Notes: a model not told the origin generated them from the letters alone. A DNA stretch of 11,701 bases from Chloroflexota bacterium (GCA_016199325.1 JACQGW010000076.1:1-11701), one strand, 5' to 3'. Counted from the first letter of the stretch, positions 1-7,044 are shown. Numbers and translations: made by a program.

Positions 1-34
1 GACGGAAACGCACCGGCGTCGTAGCATCGGCGTC

Positions 35-60
35 GTAGGGGCGACCCGCTGGGTCGCCCT
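35..60. repeat. Short GC-rich palindrome (REP-like)
   Basis: A perfect 9-bp inverted repeat, GGGCGACCC (39-47) and GGGTCGCCC (51-59), is separated by a 3-base loop and preceded by GTAG. Just to the left the 10-mer CGGCGTCGTA occurs twice, at 14-23 and 28-37. There is no T-tract, so it is not a classical intrinsic terminator. Palindromes of this GTAGGGGCGACC type are scattered between genes in many GC-rich and metagenomic genomes (known from memory). It lies upstream of the first gene and could mark the end of a gene beyond the left edge. Confidence 0.5.
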
Positions 61-118
61 CCCCGGCCGGCATGTTCATCGTCTGCCGGACGATAGCACG
101 TATGGGATAGGCAGGGTC

Positions 119-1258
119 ATGGATGGCATCAACATCATCAACGTCCACATTGTCAACGTGATGAGGGAGATTCGGAAGCGCCTCACGAGCGCCCGCGCTG
201 TCCAGTGGCGGCGCCGGCTGATCGGCCTCACCACAACCGTGCTGGTATTGGAGCTCCTGGCAACTGGATCGGTCGCCGCTGGGCCGACTTTCGTGGGAGC
301 AACGACCGTGGCCGCTGCGAGCAGTCATCGGCTCCACCTCCCGTTCGTGGTCGTCGGCGCGACGAGCACCGCGCCGGTGACCGCTCCGGTGCCGGCGACG
401 ACGGCGTCGAGCCGGCGGCCGTATGCGGCCAACAGCCCCTGGAACACGCCCATCGGTCCCAACCCTGCCTACGACCCCCAGAGCGCCCGGTACCTCTCCG
501 CTCTCGCCGGCTCCTTCGGCTCCGACCCCACCCAGTACACCTATCCCGTCTACGAGATCGCGAGCAATACGCCGCTCAGAACCATCAAGCTCTCCGGCAC
601 TTTCTCCAACGTCACCGACAACGGCACCGGCCTCACCAACCTCAAGGCCCCAGCCCTCCAGATCCCCATCCCGGCCGGCGCTCGGCCTGCCAGGGGCGGC
701 GACGCCCAGTTCATCATCTGGAATCGTGAGACCGGCGACGAGTGGGGCTTCTGGAAGGTCATCGTCAACGCCGACGGGACCTATGCGGCCACCAACGGCT
801 ACCACTACAACACCAACTGGAGCGGTGTCCCCCCCAAAGGCTTCATCAGCCGCGGCGCAGGGGTTCCCTACCTCACCGGCCTCATCCGCCCCTGGGAGAT
901 CGCACAGGGACGGATCGACCACGCCATCGCCTTCGCCTACGACTACCCGACGCCGGAGTACGTCTACCCGGCGACCAAGAGCGATGGCTCCGGCTCCTAC
1001 CCCGACATGCCCGAGGGGACTCGGCTCCAGCTCGACCCGTCGCTGACCAACGCCGACTTCGACCGCTGGGGGCTGAGCCCCACCGGCAAGATCATCGCCC
1101 GCGCCCTGCAGGAGTACGGGATGATCATCATCGATAAGAGCGGGCACCCGAAGATCTACGCCGAGTACGAGGCGACCGCAGACTGGAACGGCACTCTCTC
1201 GGCCAGCACGATCTCGAAGATCCCGTACGCCGCCTTCCACGTCATCAAGATCCAGTAA
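119..1258 (+). CDS. Secreted protein of an uncharacterised family (paralogue 1)
   Basis: Function unknown. The 379-residue product opens with a basic stretch (residues 16-33, rich in Arg and Lys) and a hydrophobic segment (about 34-67), which reads as a long signal peptide or membrane anchor. An Ala/Thr/Pro-rich spacer reaches about residue 98. The conserved body follows: SPWNTPIG (106-113), IWNRETGDEWGFW (200-212), GYHYNTNWSGVPP (227-239), RPWEIAQGRIDHAIAF (257-272), YPATKSDG (283-290), EGTRLQLDPSL (299-309) and ALQEYGMIII (329-338). Secreted proteins with similar SPWN, GRIDHA and EGTRLQLDPSL motifs occur in Actinobacteria and Chloroflexota (from memory), but I know of no assigned activity. 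It is about 70% identical to the 1675-2793 product over the last 190 residues by eye. Start: ATG at 119 follows AGGCAGGG closely; ATG at 161 is an alternative that begins directly at the basic region but lacks an upstream Shine-Dalgarno. The coding region itself is secure. Confidence 0.85.
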   Translation: MDGINIINVHIVNVMREIRKRLTSARAVQWRRRLIGLTTTVLVLELLATGSVAAGPTFVGATTVAAASSHRLHLPFVVVGATSTAPVTAPVPATTASSRRPYAANSPWNTPIGPNPAYDPQSARYLSALAGSFGSDPTQYTYPVYEIASNTPLRTIKLSGTFSNVTDNGTGLTNLKAPALQIPIPAGARPARGGDAQFIIWNRETGDEWGFWKVIVNADGTYAATNGYHYNTNWSGVPPKGFISRGAGVPYLTGLIRPWEIAQGRIDHAIAFAYDYPTPEYVYPATKSDGSGSYPDMPEGTRLQLDPSLTNADFDRWGLSPTGKIIARALQEYGMIIIDKSGHPKIYAEYEATADWNGTLSASTISKIPYAAFHVIKIQ

Positions 1259-1304
1259 GTGGCGCAGCCGACAAGCCGGTGGCAGTTCGGCTGTCGCACG
1301 AATG

Positions 1305-1384
1305 GTCATGCTGAGCCGCAGCGAAGCATCTCCCCGGACGAATGGACGACGTCCGGGAGATGCTTCGCTGCGGCTCAGCATGAC
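1305..1384. repeat. Long palindromic repeat element, copy 1 (imperfect hairpin)
   Basis: The left arm (1305-1340) begins GTCATGCTGAGCCGCAGCGA and the right arm (1350-1384) is its reverse complement. They differ by one extra C in the left arm and enclose a 9-base loop, so about 35 bp can pair. It starts 46 bases after the stop of the first gene. The same arms recur at 3334-3415. Sequence identity in both arms at two loci shows a dispersed family rather than a chance terminator. Any read-through translation gives artefactual peptides such as LSRSEASP and LRLSMTGG in either strand. It may still end transcription from the gene to its left. Confidence 0.85.
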
Positions 1385-1495
1385 GGGCGGCGCTCGGTCG
1401 CTGCGGCTCAGCATGACGGGCGGCGCTCGGTCGTTGCGGCTCAGCATGACGGGCGGCGCTCGGTCGTTGCGGCTCAGCATGACGGGCGGCGCCGG
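1365..1495. repeat. 33-bp tandem repeat array, about 4 copies
   Basis: Units start at 1365, 1398, 1431 and 1464. Each contains the hairpin right-arm core GCGGCTCAGCATGAC followed by GGGCGGCGCTCGG. Units differ by single substitutions (TCGCTG versus TCGTTG), and the last loses one T near its end. The first unit overlaps the right arm of the hairpin at 1350-1384, so the array appears to have grown from that arm. A decayed fifth copy is recognisable at about 1531-1557 (GGGATGCTCGGTGTGGCTCAG). The period is divisible by three and free of stops, which creates spurious repetitive reading frames; I regard the region as non-coding. Confidence 0.85.
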
Positions 1496-1557
1496 CACCG
1501 CGTGTGGGTCGGCGGTCAGATGCTCCGGGCGGGATGCTCGGTGTGGCTCAGCACGGC

Positions 1558-1674
1558 AGACGAGGAGTCCCCCGATCAACAGGTGGCTCGCCGAAGTTGC
1601 CGCCGGCTGTCATTCGGATAGATCTTCTGTAACCCTGTCGCGCATGGCAGGATAGATGCACCGCTGCCCGGCGG
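1558..1674. other. Leader region before the second paralogue
   Basis: This is the rest of the 416-base gene-free stretch after the hairpin and array. GGATAGAT occurs twice (1616-1623 and 1650-1657). A weak promoter-like pair, TTGCCG (1597-1602) and TAGATC (1619-1624) with a 16-base spacer, could serve the gene at 1675, but it is a poor match. No convincing Shine-Dalgarno is seen; GGCGG lies immediately before the ATG. Nothing else is recognised. Confidence 0.3.
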
Positions 1675-2793
1675 ATGAAAAGGCGATGGCGATTCCTAAC
1701 CGCGGTTGGTCCGGCTCGCCGGCGTGGCCGGTTGGCAGGCCTGTTCGTCGTCGCGCTCGCGATGGCCCTGCTGGCAGCTTCTCTGGCAGCCCCGGCGGCA
1801 TGGACAGTGGTCCGCCATGCAGCCACACCGATGGAGGTGGTTCACGGGCCGGTCCAGGCCGGCGCAGCGGCGGGCCAGGACGTCGACCGGCGACCGTATG
1901 CGGCCGGTTCACCTTGGAACACGCCGATTGGGCCGCGCCCGGTCTACGACCGACAGAGCACAGCGTACGTGAGAGCGCTCTGCGGCCTGGTTCCGTCCGC
2001 TCCCATGCAGGATCCCGCGCCCACCTTCTCAACCCCGACCGGTTTGCTGAGCTCGGATCCCACCGCGTATACGATCCCGGTCTATCAAGTTGACGGCACG
2101 ATCCCCCGCAGAACGGTACAGATTCTCGGCACCTACTCGAACGTGAGCGGCGGGGGGACGAGGGTAGTCAACGTCAAGGCGCTCGCGCTCAAGGTTCCGA
2201 TCCCTGCCGGCGCGCGACCTGCCGGCGGCCAGGACGCTCAGATGGTCATCTGGAACCGGGAGACCGGCGACGAGTGGGGCTTCTGGCAGGTGGTCGTCCA
2301 GGCCGGTGGCACGTACTCGGCGGTCAACGGCTACCACTACAACACGCGCTGGAGCGGCGTCCCACCCAGGGGGTTTATCAGCCGCGGGGCCGGCGTTCCC
2401 TACCTTGCCGGGCTGATCCGCCCCTGGGAGATCGCCCAGGGGCGGATCGAGCACGCCATTGCCTTCGGCTCCAGATCGCCGGCATCGAAGCATGTGTACC
2501 CGGCAACCAAGAGCGACGGCACGGGCCGCTTTCCCGACCTGCCGGAGGGCGCTCGTCTCCAGCTCGACCCCTCGCTCACCGACGCCGATTTCGACCGCTG
2601 GGGCCTCAGCCCGGCCGGCAAAGCCATCGCTCACGCCCTCCAGGAGTACGGGATGGTCCTGGTTGACCGGAGCGGCCGCATCAAGCTCTACGCCGAGTCC
2701 GAGGGAACCGCCCGCTGGCAGAGGACCATCACGGCAGACACCGTGTCCCGGATCCCCTGCTCCGCGTTCCGTGTCCTCGAGATTCGGAAGTGA
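1675..2793 (+). CDS. Secreted protein of an uncharacterised family (paralogue 2)
   Basis: Function unknown. The 372-residue product has a classic export signal: basic residues (2-19), a hydrophobic core (20-40) and an Ala-rich AAPAA region, with cleavage likely near residue 40-50. The mature part mirrors the gene at 119: SPWNTPIG (79-86), IWNRETGDEWGFW (192-204), GYHYNTRWSGVPP (219-231), RPWEIAQGRIEHAIAF (249-264), YPATKSDG (275-282), EGARLQLDPSL (291-301) and ALQEYGMVLV (321-330). Compared with paralogue 1 it has an insertion of about 18 residues near 103-124 and two cysteines (103 and 362). Identity over the last 190 residues is about 70% by eye, so the duplication is not recent. The ATG at 1675 fits the signal peptide. 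It converges with the 2809-3270 gene, with only 15 bases between the stops. A shared extracellular or surface role is likely; the substrate or ligand is not known. Confidence 0.85.
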   Translation: MKRRWRFLTAVGPARRRGRLAGLFVVALAMALLAASLAAPAAWTVVRHAATPMEVVHGPVQAGAAAGQDVDRRPYAAGSPWNTPIGPRPVYDRQSTAYVRALCGLVPSAPMQDPAPTFSTPTGLLSSDPTAYTIPVYQVDGTIPRRTVQILGTYSNVSGGGTRVVNVKALALKVPIPAGARPAGGQDAQMVIWNRETGDEWGFWQVVVQAGGTYSAVNGYHYNTRWSGVPPRGFISRGAGVPYLAGLIRPWEIAQGRIEHAIAFGSRSPASKHVYPATKSDGTGRFPDLPEGARLQLDPSLTDADFDRWGLSPAGKAIAHALQEYGMVLVDRSGRIKLYAESEGTARWQRTITADTVSRIPCSAFRVLEIRK

Positions 2794-2808
2794 TTCCGTC
2801 ATCACGCG

Positions 2809-3270
2809 CTAGCCTCGGCACTCGGCGGTGTCCACGACGATGCCGTTGCTGTTGCCGATCGTTTTCACCACCAGGTTGCCTGTGCCGCCGTGGCTGATGA
2901 TGTTGAGCGTGAAGGCGACGCTGCCCCTGGGGCCATCCAATGAGAGATGCGCCATGTTCTGCTCGGTCAGAATGACCGTGTAGTCGACGCCGGCAGCGTC
3001 CTCGCCCCGGAAGCTCTGGTTGAAATGCACCAGGGAGCTCTGGGTGCCGGTCGGCGTCTCGACCACCTGCATGATGACGCGAACGTGGCCGATCAGCTCG
3101 ATGGTGTCGTCCGGGACCGGCGTGCAGGGGTTGTCGAGCACGAAGCTCCGGACGTCGCGGAGGTTGAGGTCCACGGTTCTGACCCTGTTACCATCCGCGG
3201 CCGCCGATGTGGCTGTCGCCAGTGCAAGCAGCGCTGCCGCTGCTATGGTAGCCATTCTCTTGATGCGCAT
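2809..3270 (-). CDS. Small secreted protein, uncharacterised
   Basis: Function unknown. From the ATG at 3270 the product is 153 residues: a short basic start (MRIKRM), a hydrophobic core of Ala and Leu, and a likely signal-peptidase site at SAAADG near residue 25. The mature part of about 128 residues is rich in predicted beta strands and has two cysteines, one in NPCTPVPDD and one three residues from the C-terminus (ECRG), which may form a disulfide. Secreted proteins with an NPC motif, an HVRVIMQ-like strand and an HFN motif are common in Actinobacteria and Chloroflexota (recognised from memory, no known role). An in-frame ATG at 3303 would add 11 residues before the signal, but the AGGAG at 3280-3284 supports 3270. 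The gene stands alone, convergent with 1675-2793, and the palindromic element lies between it and the phytase operon. Confidence 0.75.
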   Translation of the reverse strand: MRIKRMATIAAAALLALATATSAAADGNRVRTVDLNLRDVRSFVLDNPCTPVPDDTIELIGHVRVIMQVVETPTGTQSSLVHFNQSFRGEDAAGVDYTVILTEQNMAHLSLDGPRGSVAFTLNIISHGGTGNLVVKTIGNSNGIVVDTAECRG

Positions 3271-3279
3271 TCTCCACCG

Positions 3280-3284
3280 CTCCT
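3280..3284 (-). promoter_or_regulatory. Ribosome binding site choosing the 3270 start
   Basis: Read on the minus strand, AGGAG is followed by a 9-base spacer and ATG at 3270. The upstream ATG at 3303 would place this site inside the coding sequence and would move the signal peptide inward, so 3270 is preferred. Confidence 0.6.
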
Positions 3285-3333
3285 GTACTGATGCATCCGG
3301 CAAGGCCGTGGCAGATCGGCAGATCCTCCGATT

Positions 3334-3415
3334 GTCACGCTGAGCCGCAGCGAAGCATCTCCCGGACGCTGCTGCTTCGGACTGGGGGAGATGCTTCGCT
3401 GCGGCTCAGCATGAC
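3334..3415. repeat. Long palindromic repeat element, copy 2
   Basis: The left arm (3334-3363, GTCACGCTGAGCCGCAGCGA and on) and the right arm (3386-3415) pair over 30 bp with one C/T difference that still allows a wobble pair. The loop is 22 bases. The arms match the 1305-1384 element. It lies between the stop of the phytase gene (3531, minus strand) and the start of the small secreted-protein gene (3270, minus strand), so it may also act as a transcription end or roadblock for the long minus-strand operon. No T-tract follows on the minus strand. Confidence 0.85.
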
Positions 3416-3465
3416 GGAGCCCTCCCCCCGAGTTCCTGCGCGTTCCTATGAGCTCCTACGAGTCT

Positions 3466-3483
3466 GCTGCGGCTCAGCATGAC
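3466..3483. repeat. Solo right arm of the palindromic element
   Basis: GCTGCGGCTCAGCATGAC repeats the right-arm end of the 3334-3415 element in the same orientation, 51 bases further on, without a matching left arm. As at 1365-1495, right arms outnumber left arms. The rest of the 3271-3530 spacer holds nothing recognisable. Confidence 0.8.
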
Positions 3484-3530
3484 AGACGGGGAGACGCTTG
3501 GACCACCGACCGATTTGCCGGGCGTACCAC

Positions 3531-4709
3531 CTATTGCTGACCGGCCGGGCTGCTCATTCGGTACGGGCTCCAGGATGGATCGATGAGCAGCGACGGCCTC
3601 GACGCAGAGGCAATCGTCTGCCAGGGCACCAGCTTGAAGTTCTGGTTGGCGTCGCCGTCCCTGTCATCCTGGGCGACGAAGAGGCCCTGTGGGAAGGCGG
3701 GGCCAAGATAGGCGCTCGTCACGTCGATGCCATCCGTGTTCGACACCCGGTCGATGCGGTTGCCGGCTGCAATCGTGAACGTCATCACGTACGCGTTCTC
3801 GCCCTCACGCTGGTAGACGGCGAACGAGTTGCTGCCCTGGCTGGAGGCGAGCAGATAGCCCTTGCTGTTGCCGGCGTGGTAGATGGTTAGCCCCTCGACG
3901 TCGGCCGTCAGGTGGCCGTCGGAGCCTGTCGCGTCGACCATGGTCCGGTCGATGCCGGCCCACGGCTCGGCGCCGTACTTCCAGATGCCGACGTCCTCCT
4001 CGCTGATGTACAGATACCCCAGATCGTCGTCTGCGACGCAGCCCTCGACCTCGGAGCCGACGTCGAAGCGGCGCACCCGGCGTCCGTCGACTCGGCCGCT
4101 GCCGTCGTCGAAGAGCTCCCACTGCTCGACCATGCCGCGCTTGTTGTCGACGAAGACGTAGTACTTGCCGGTGATCGCGCTGCGATACATGCAGGAGCCG
4201 TACGGGGAAACGCCCGTGCTGATGGTGCGGGCGGCGACGTCCTCGAGCTCGCGCGTCGTCGGGTTCACCTGGTAGACCGCGATGCTCCGGCTGGTCCGGT
4301 TACCGGCCGTCACCACGGCGACCTGACTGCCGTCGAGCGGGAAGCCGTAGCGGACGTCGACGTTGATCATCTTGCCGTCCGTCACGTGCTGGATCGGCTC
4401 GCCGCTGAGGTCGTAGACGAGCAGCCCGCTCAGCTTGTCGGTGCCAATGATCGTGCTCCTGGTCGGGTCCGTCGGATGGACCCAGATGGCGGGATCATCG
4501 GCGGCGTCGCCATCGCTCGGCACCGGGGCGAGCTCGGCGCTGGCAGCCACCACGACCGGCCTGACGACACCTACCTTCTCCAGGAAGATGGTCCAGCGGG
4601 CGCTGATGTCGGCCAAACCCGTCGTGACGTCGGCGGGATTGGCGATCGTCCAGAAGAGGACGGTCCCCAGGAACACGGCGAAGAATACGGCCACGTGGGT
4701 ACGAGCCAT
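3531..4709 (-). CDS. Beta-propeller phytase (3-phytase type)
   Basis: This enzyme family hydrolyses myo-inositol hexakisphosphate stepwise in a calcium-dependent reaction, outside the cytoplasm. The 392-residue product has an N-terminal hydrophobic export signal or anchor (7-24) without a lipobox, then a full-length propeller. Diagnostic stretches are [12 protein letters not shown] (71-82), [10 protein letters not shown] (116-125), GKYYVF (181-186), VEGCVADDD (221-229), [11 protein letters not shown] (234-244), DVEGLTIY (270-277), YLLASSQG (285-292), NTDGIDV (324-330), GLFVAQD (342-348) and NQNFKLVPW (355-363). Against Bacillus phytase recalled from memory, the active-site equivalents Y159, R122, K179, E211, E227, D258 and E260 appear as Y170, R138, K190, E222, E238, D270 and E272. 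K76 is kept (K92), but the K77 equivalent is Leu93. GAGGAGG at 4717-4723 with a 7-base spacer fixes the start. It is the last gene of the minus-strand operon, 21 bases after its upstream neighbour. Confidence 0.93.
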   Translation of the reverse strand: MARTHVAVFFAVFLGTVLFWTIANPADVTTGLADISARWTIFLEKVGVVRPVVVAASAELAPVPSDGDAADDPAIWVHPTDPTRSTIIGTDKLSGLLVYDLSGEPIQHVTDGKMINVDVRYGFPLDGSQVAVVTAGNRTSRSIAVYQVNPTTRELEDVAARTISTGVSPYGSCMYRSAITGKYYVFVDNKRGMVEQWELFDDGSGRVDGRRVRRFDVGSEVEGCVADDDLGYLYISEEDVGIWKYGAEPWAGIDRTMVDATGSDGHLTADVEGLTIYHAGNSKGYLLASSQGSNSFAVYQREGENAYVMTFTIAAGNRIDRVSNTDGIDVTSAYLGPAFPQGLFVAQDDRDGDANQNFKLVPWQTIASASRPSLLIDPSWSPYRMSSPAGQQ

Positions 4710-4730
4710 GGAATAGCCTCCTCGATGGGT

Positions 4731-5513
4731 TCAAGGCTTGTGGGCTGCGATAGAGCTGCCGGGTCGCTGGAAGCCCGGCGCCGAGGTCGTCGCTGCGCCC
4801 AGACGGAGCCGCCGCCAACTGAACAGCGCGAAGGCTGCCATGCCGAAGGCCAGACAGAACTCCGAAAACTCGCCGAACCTGACGACGGTAAATCGGGGGT
4901 CGGGAAAGAACGCGAAACGCATGAACTTGTAGCCGAACAGGATGAGGAAGAACGACATCAGGAAGGGCGGCGGCACAAACAGGTTGACGAGGTCGCCGTT
5001 CCGCCCCCGGCTAAGCCGGTAGATCGCCCAGGCGCCGATGCTACCGTAGAAGCCGATCAGCATCATCACCACGTTGAACTTGGTCTGAAGCTGATTGATG
5101 TTGTGAAGCGTGATCTCACCCTGATGGTTCATGGCCCTCAGACCGGCAGGCGTCTCCAGACCAAAGACGCGCTGCCCCCAGGCGATCTCCTCGCCTGCAA
5201 CGAACAGGCACGCCACTACCAGGAGCGCGTAGAGCAGCACGGGCAGCCGCTGCCCGGCCGACGCCAGGTATCTGGCGATGCGCAGGCTGGCCAGCGCAGC
5301 CACGACGTAGGCCCCGAACTCCAGCCACTCCATCGGGGAGTCCTCGGCAGTCAGGAAGCGATAGAGCGGTCGATCGAGGATCGTCAGGGCCATGAGCAAC
5401 GCGCCGACGCCGGGCAGGGCGAAGAGTATCGCCGCCGTCCTGGGCGACACACGCCATGCGGCCAGTGTATCATTCCCCACAAGCCTTTGGAGCAGGTCAA
5501 TCAGGATCTTCAT
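4731..5513 (-). CDS. Polytopic membrane protein with GEEIAWGQR motif, uncharacterised
   Basis: Function unknown. The 260-residue product has about six or seven membrane segments (approximately 27-46, 63-82, 90-107, 147-165, 180-199 and 215-232). Between them lie conserved-looking polar motifs: EDSPMEWLEF (57-66), GEEIAWGQRVFG (107-118), NHQGEITLHN (129-138) and YKFMRF (195-200). Membrane proteins carrying GEE-(I/V)-x-WGQR followed by N-x-Q-x-E-x-x-LHN are widespread and unassigned (from memory). The paired Glu at the membrane edge and the His/Asn/Glu motif look like an active or ion-binding site, which is inference. The ATG overlaps the stop of the upstream O-antigen ligase-like gene as ATGA (5510-5513), and GGGGAGG at 5521-5527 lies 7 bases before the start inside that gene. 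Translational coupling is therefore likely, and a role alongside polysaccharide polymerisation or attachment is plausible. Confidence 0.85.
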   Translation of the reverse strand: MKILIDLLQRLVGNDTLAAWRVSPRTAAILFALPGVGALLMALTILDRPLYRFLTAEDSPMEWLEFGAYVVAALASLRIARYLASAGQRLPVLLYALLVVACLFVAGEEIAWGQRVFGLETPAGLRAMNHQGEITLHNINQLQTKFNVVMMLIGFYGSIGAWAIYRLSRGRNGDLVNLFVPPPFLMSFFLILFGYKFMRFAFFPDPRFTVVRFGEFSEFCLAFGMAAFALFSWRRLRLGAATTSAPGFQRPGSSIAAHKP

Positions 5514-7033
5514 GAGAGGTCCTCCCCAGATCTCGTAAACGATTGGATACCAGCGGCACGCTCATCCTGCTGCGGTAGCTCGGCTTCGCGACGGGCCACC
5601 TGGGCGACAGCGCCGGCGAGCGCAAGCAGCAGCCAGAAATAGCGCATGAAGGCGAGGTGCAGAAAGAGACCGGCGGTGAGGTAGCCGAGCAGGGCGACGG
5701 TGAAGGCGCCGGCCCAGAGGGAGAGCTCGGTTCGCACGCCCGGATCCCGGCGGCGCACCTGCCGGAGCTGCCAGACAGCGGCGACGAGGATCCCCACAAA
5801 GGCGGACAGCCCCAGCAGGCCGGTCTCGGCGGCAACGCCCAGGTACAGGTCGTGGGCCGCCCGCTCACGGGTGCGCACCCGGAGCCCGACCGCGTCGGCG
5901 TAGTCGAGATAGTAGGGGCCGAAGTTGTCGGGCCCGACGCCGAGCCAGGGATGGTCGAGGAAGACGTACCAGGCGCTTGCCATTTCGGTGATGCGCCCCT
6001 TGATCGACGCGTCCTGGACTCCAGCCCCGCCGCTCCCGACCATCAGAGCGCCCTGAGCCGAGCTTTCGATCCGTCTCAAATAGTCGGGCGCGAGGGCCGA
6101 AACAGCCACGGCGAGCACGACTGCGCCAATCAGGAGGTAATACAGGCGAACCCGGAGCAGATAGGCGATCGCGATGAACGAAACGCCCAGGGCGATGGCG
6201 GCGCCGCGGGAATAGGTGACCATGACGCCGGCGACGATGAGGACGCTGGCCAGAGCCGCCGCCAGCCGAAGCACCGGTCGGCGCTCGGCCAGCGCCTGGA
6301 AGATCCCGATGGGTACGAGGACGACGAGGATCTGCGCGAAGAAGTTGGTGTCGCCGACCGGGCCGGCAGGCCGGCGGCGCCAGACCTCAGAGTCCGCGGC
6401 GAAGAAGGAGCCTTTGGCGGCCATCATGCCGCCAAAGCTGTTCTGATAGTCGTGGGTGATCCCCTGGTAGACGGCGAGCGCGCTCATGACACTACCGGCG
6501 AGCAACACGATCCACAGGACGCGCTTCAGCGTCGCGCGAGTGCGGATGACGTTCAGGATCAGGACGTACAGAATCATGCCTTCGACGACGTACCAGCCGA
6601 TGGCGGTCGTCGACCGCTCGAGATACTGGGCGCCGAAGGCGGCCAGTATCTGCACGACGAGATAGACGGCCATCAAGGCGAACACCGGGCCCAGGAGCAG
6701 CTTCTGGCGCTGGTGGACGACGTAGGCCGCCAGCGGCACCAGCAGGATGACGGGCAGAGCACCGGCGACCCAGGCCGGCACGCCGTGGTAACGCATCGCC
6801 ACGACCGGGAGGTTCGTGTACAGCGCGAAAATGACCACCAGCGTCGCCGCTTCGGGCCAGGCCAGCAGGAACAGTGCGCCGCCGGCCGCCAGCAGAGCAC
6901 CGATCGCGAGCCAGTGGGTCGGGTCGTTCCAGGCGAGAAAGACGACGTAGAATCCGAACGCCAGCGCGCCGGCGGCCGCGAGCGCCCACCTGCGGGCGTT
7001 TGACGAATCCAGTTGTGCGACTGACCTCAACAC
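5510..7033 (-). CDS. O-antigen ligase / Wzy-type polymerase family membrane protein
   Basis: Members of this family polymerise undecaprenyl-linked repeat units (Wzy) or ligate glycans to acceptors (WaaL) on the outer side of the cytoplasmic membrane. From the GTG start the product is 507 residues with about 13 membrane segments. The Wzy_C-type signature is clear: YSRGAAIALG (about 274-283), then a large external loop with HPWLGVGPDNFGPYY (361-375) and AHDLYLGVAAETGLLGL (393-409), followed by the last membrane spans. Sequence cannot tell polymerase from ligase; the Wzz-like gene just upstream favours polymerase. The frame stays open to 7390, but that extension overlaps the Wzz-like gene, is rich in Arg, Ser and Cys, and is not membrane-like. 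GGAGG at 7040-7044, 6 bases before GTG 7033, decides the start. The 3' end overlaps the next gene by four bases. Confidence 0.88.
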   Translation of the reverse strand: MLRSVAQLDSSNARRWALAAAGALAFGFYVVFLAWNDPTHWLAIGALLAAGGALFLLAWPEAATLVVIFALYTNLPVVAMRYHGVPAWVAGALPVILLVPLAAYVVHQRQKLLLGPVFALMAVYLVVQILAAFGAQYLERSTTAIGWYVVEGMILYVLILNVIRTRATLKRVLWIVLLAGSVMSALAVYQGITHDYQNSFGGMMAAKGSFFAADSEVWRRRPAGPVGDTNFFAQILVVLVPIGIFQALAERRPVLRLAAALASVLIVAGVMVTYSRGAAIALGVSFIAIAYLLRVRLYYLLIGAVVLAVAVSALAPDYLRRIESSAQGALMVGSGGAGVQDASIKGRITEMASAWYVFLDHPWLGVGPDNFGPYYLDYADAVGLRVRTRERAAHDLYLGVAAETGLLGLSAFVGILVAAVWQLRQVRRRDPGVRTELSLWAGAFTVALLGYLTAGLFLHLAFMRYFWLLLALAGAVAQVARREAELPQQDERAAGIQSFTRSGEDLS

Positions 7034-7039
7034 GGACAA

Positions 7040-7044
7040 CCTCC
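7040..7044 (-). promoter_or_regulatory. Ribosome binding site choosing the GTG start at 7033
   Basis: GGAGG on the minus strand is followed by TTGTCC and GTG at 7033. It removes the 119-residue upstream extension that would otherwise overlap the Wzz-like gene by more than 200 bases. Confidence 0.8.

Noticed and set aside
1265..1293. Small inverted repeat CAGCCGA/TCGGCTG just after the first gene's stop, considered as a terminator
   Set aside because: The stem is only 7 bp, the loop is 15 bases and there is no T-tract, so it is not distinguishable from chance in GC-rich DNA.
1365..1495. CRISPR array or replication iterons
   Set aside because: The 33-bp units are contiguous with no variable spacers, no cas genes are nearby, and no replication initiator gene or AT-rich region is present.
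1259..1655. Overlapping plus-strand reading frames of 117-120 codons with repeated peptides
   Set aside because: They are read-through of the hairpin and the 33-bp tandem array, whose period is a multiple of three and lacks stops in several frames. The peptides are simple repeats with no domain, and there is no ribosome binding site.
1610..2805. Minus-strand frames 1610-2032 and 2029-2805
   Set aside because: They are antisense to the second secreted paralogue, which is supported by its homology to the gene at 119 and by a good signal peptide.
3912..7003. Two long plus-strand frames (3912-5642 and 5657-7003)
   Set aside because: They lie antisense to the phytase and membrane-protein genes, which have clear family motifs and ribosome binding sites. 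The antisense products are rich in Asp, Gly, Arg and His, as expected from GC-biased third positions on the opposite strand.
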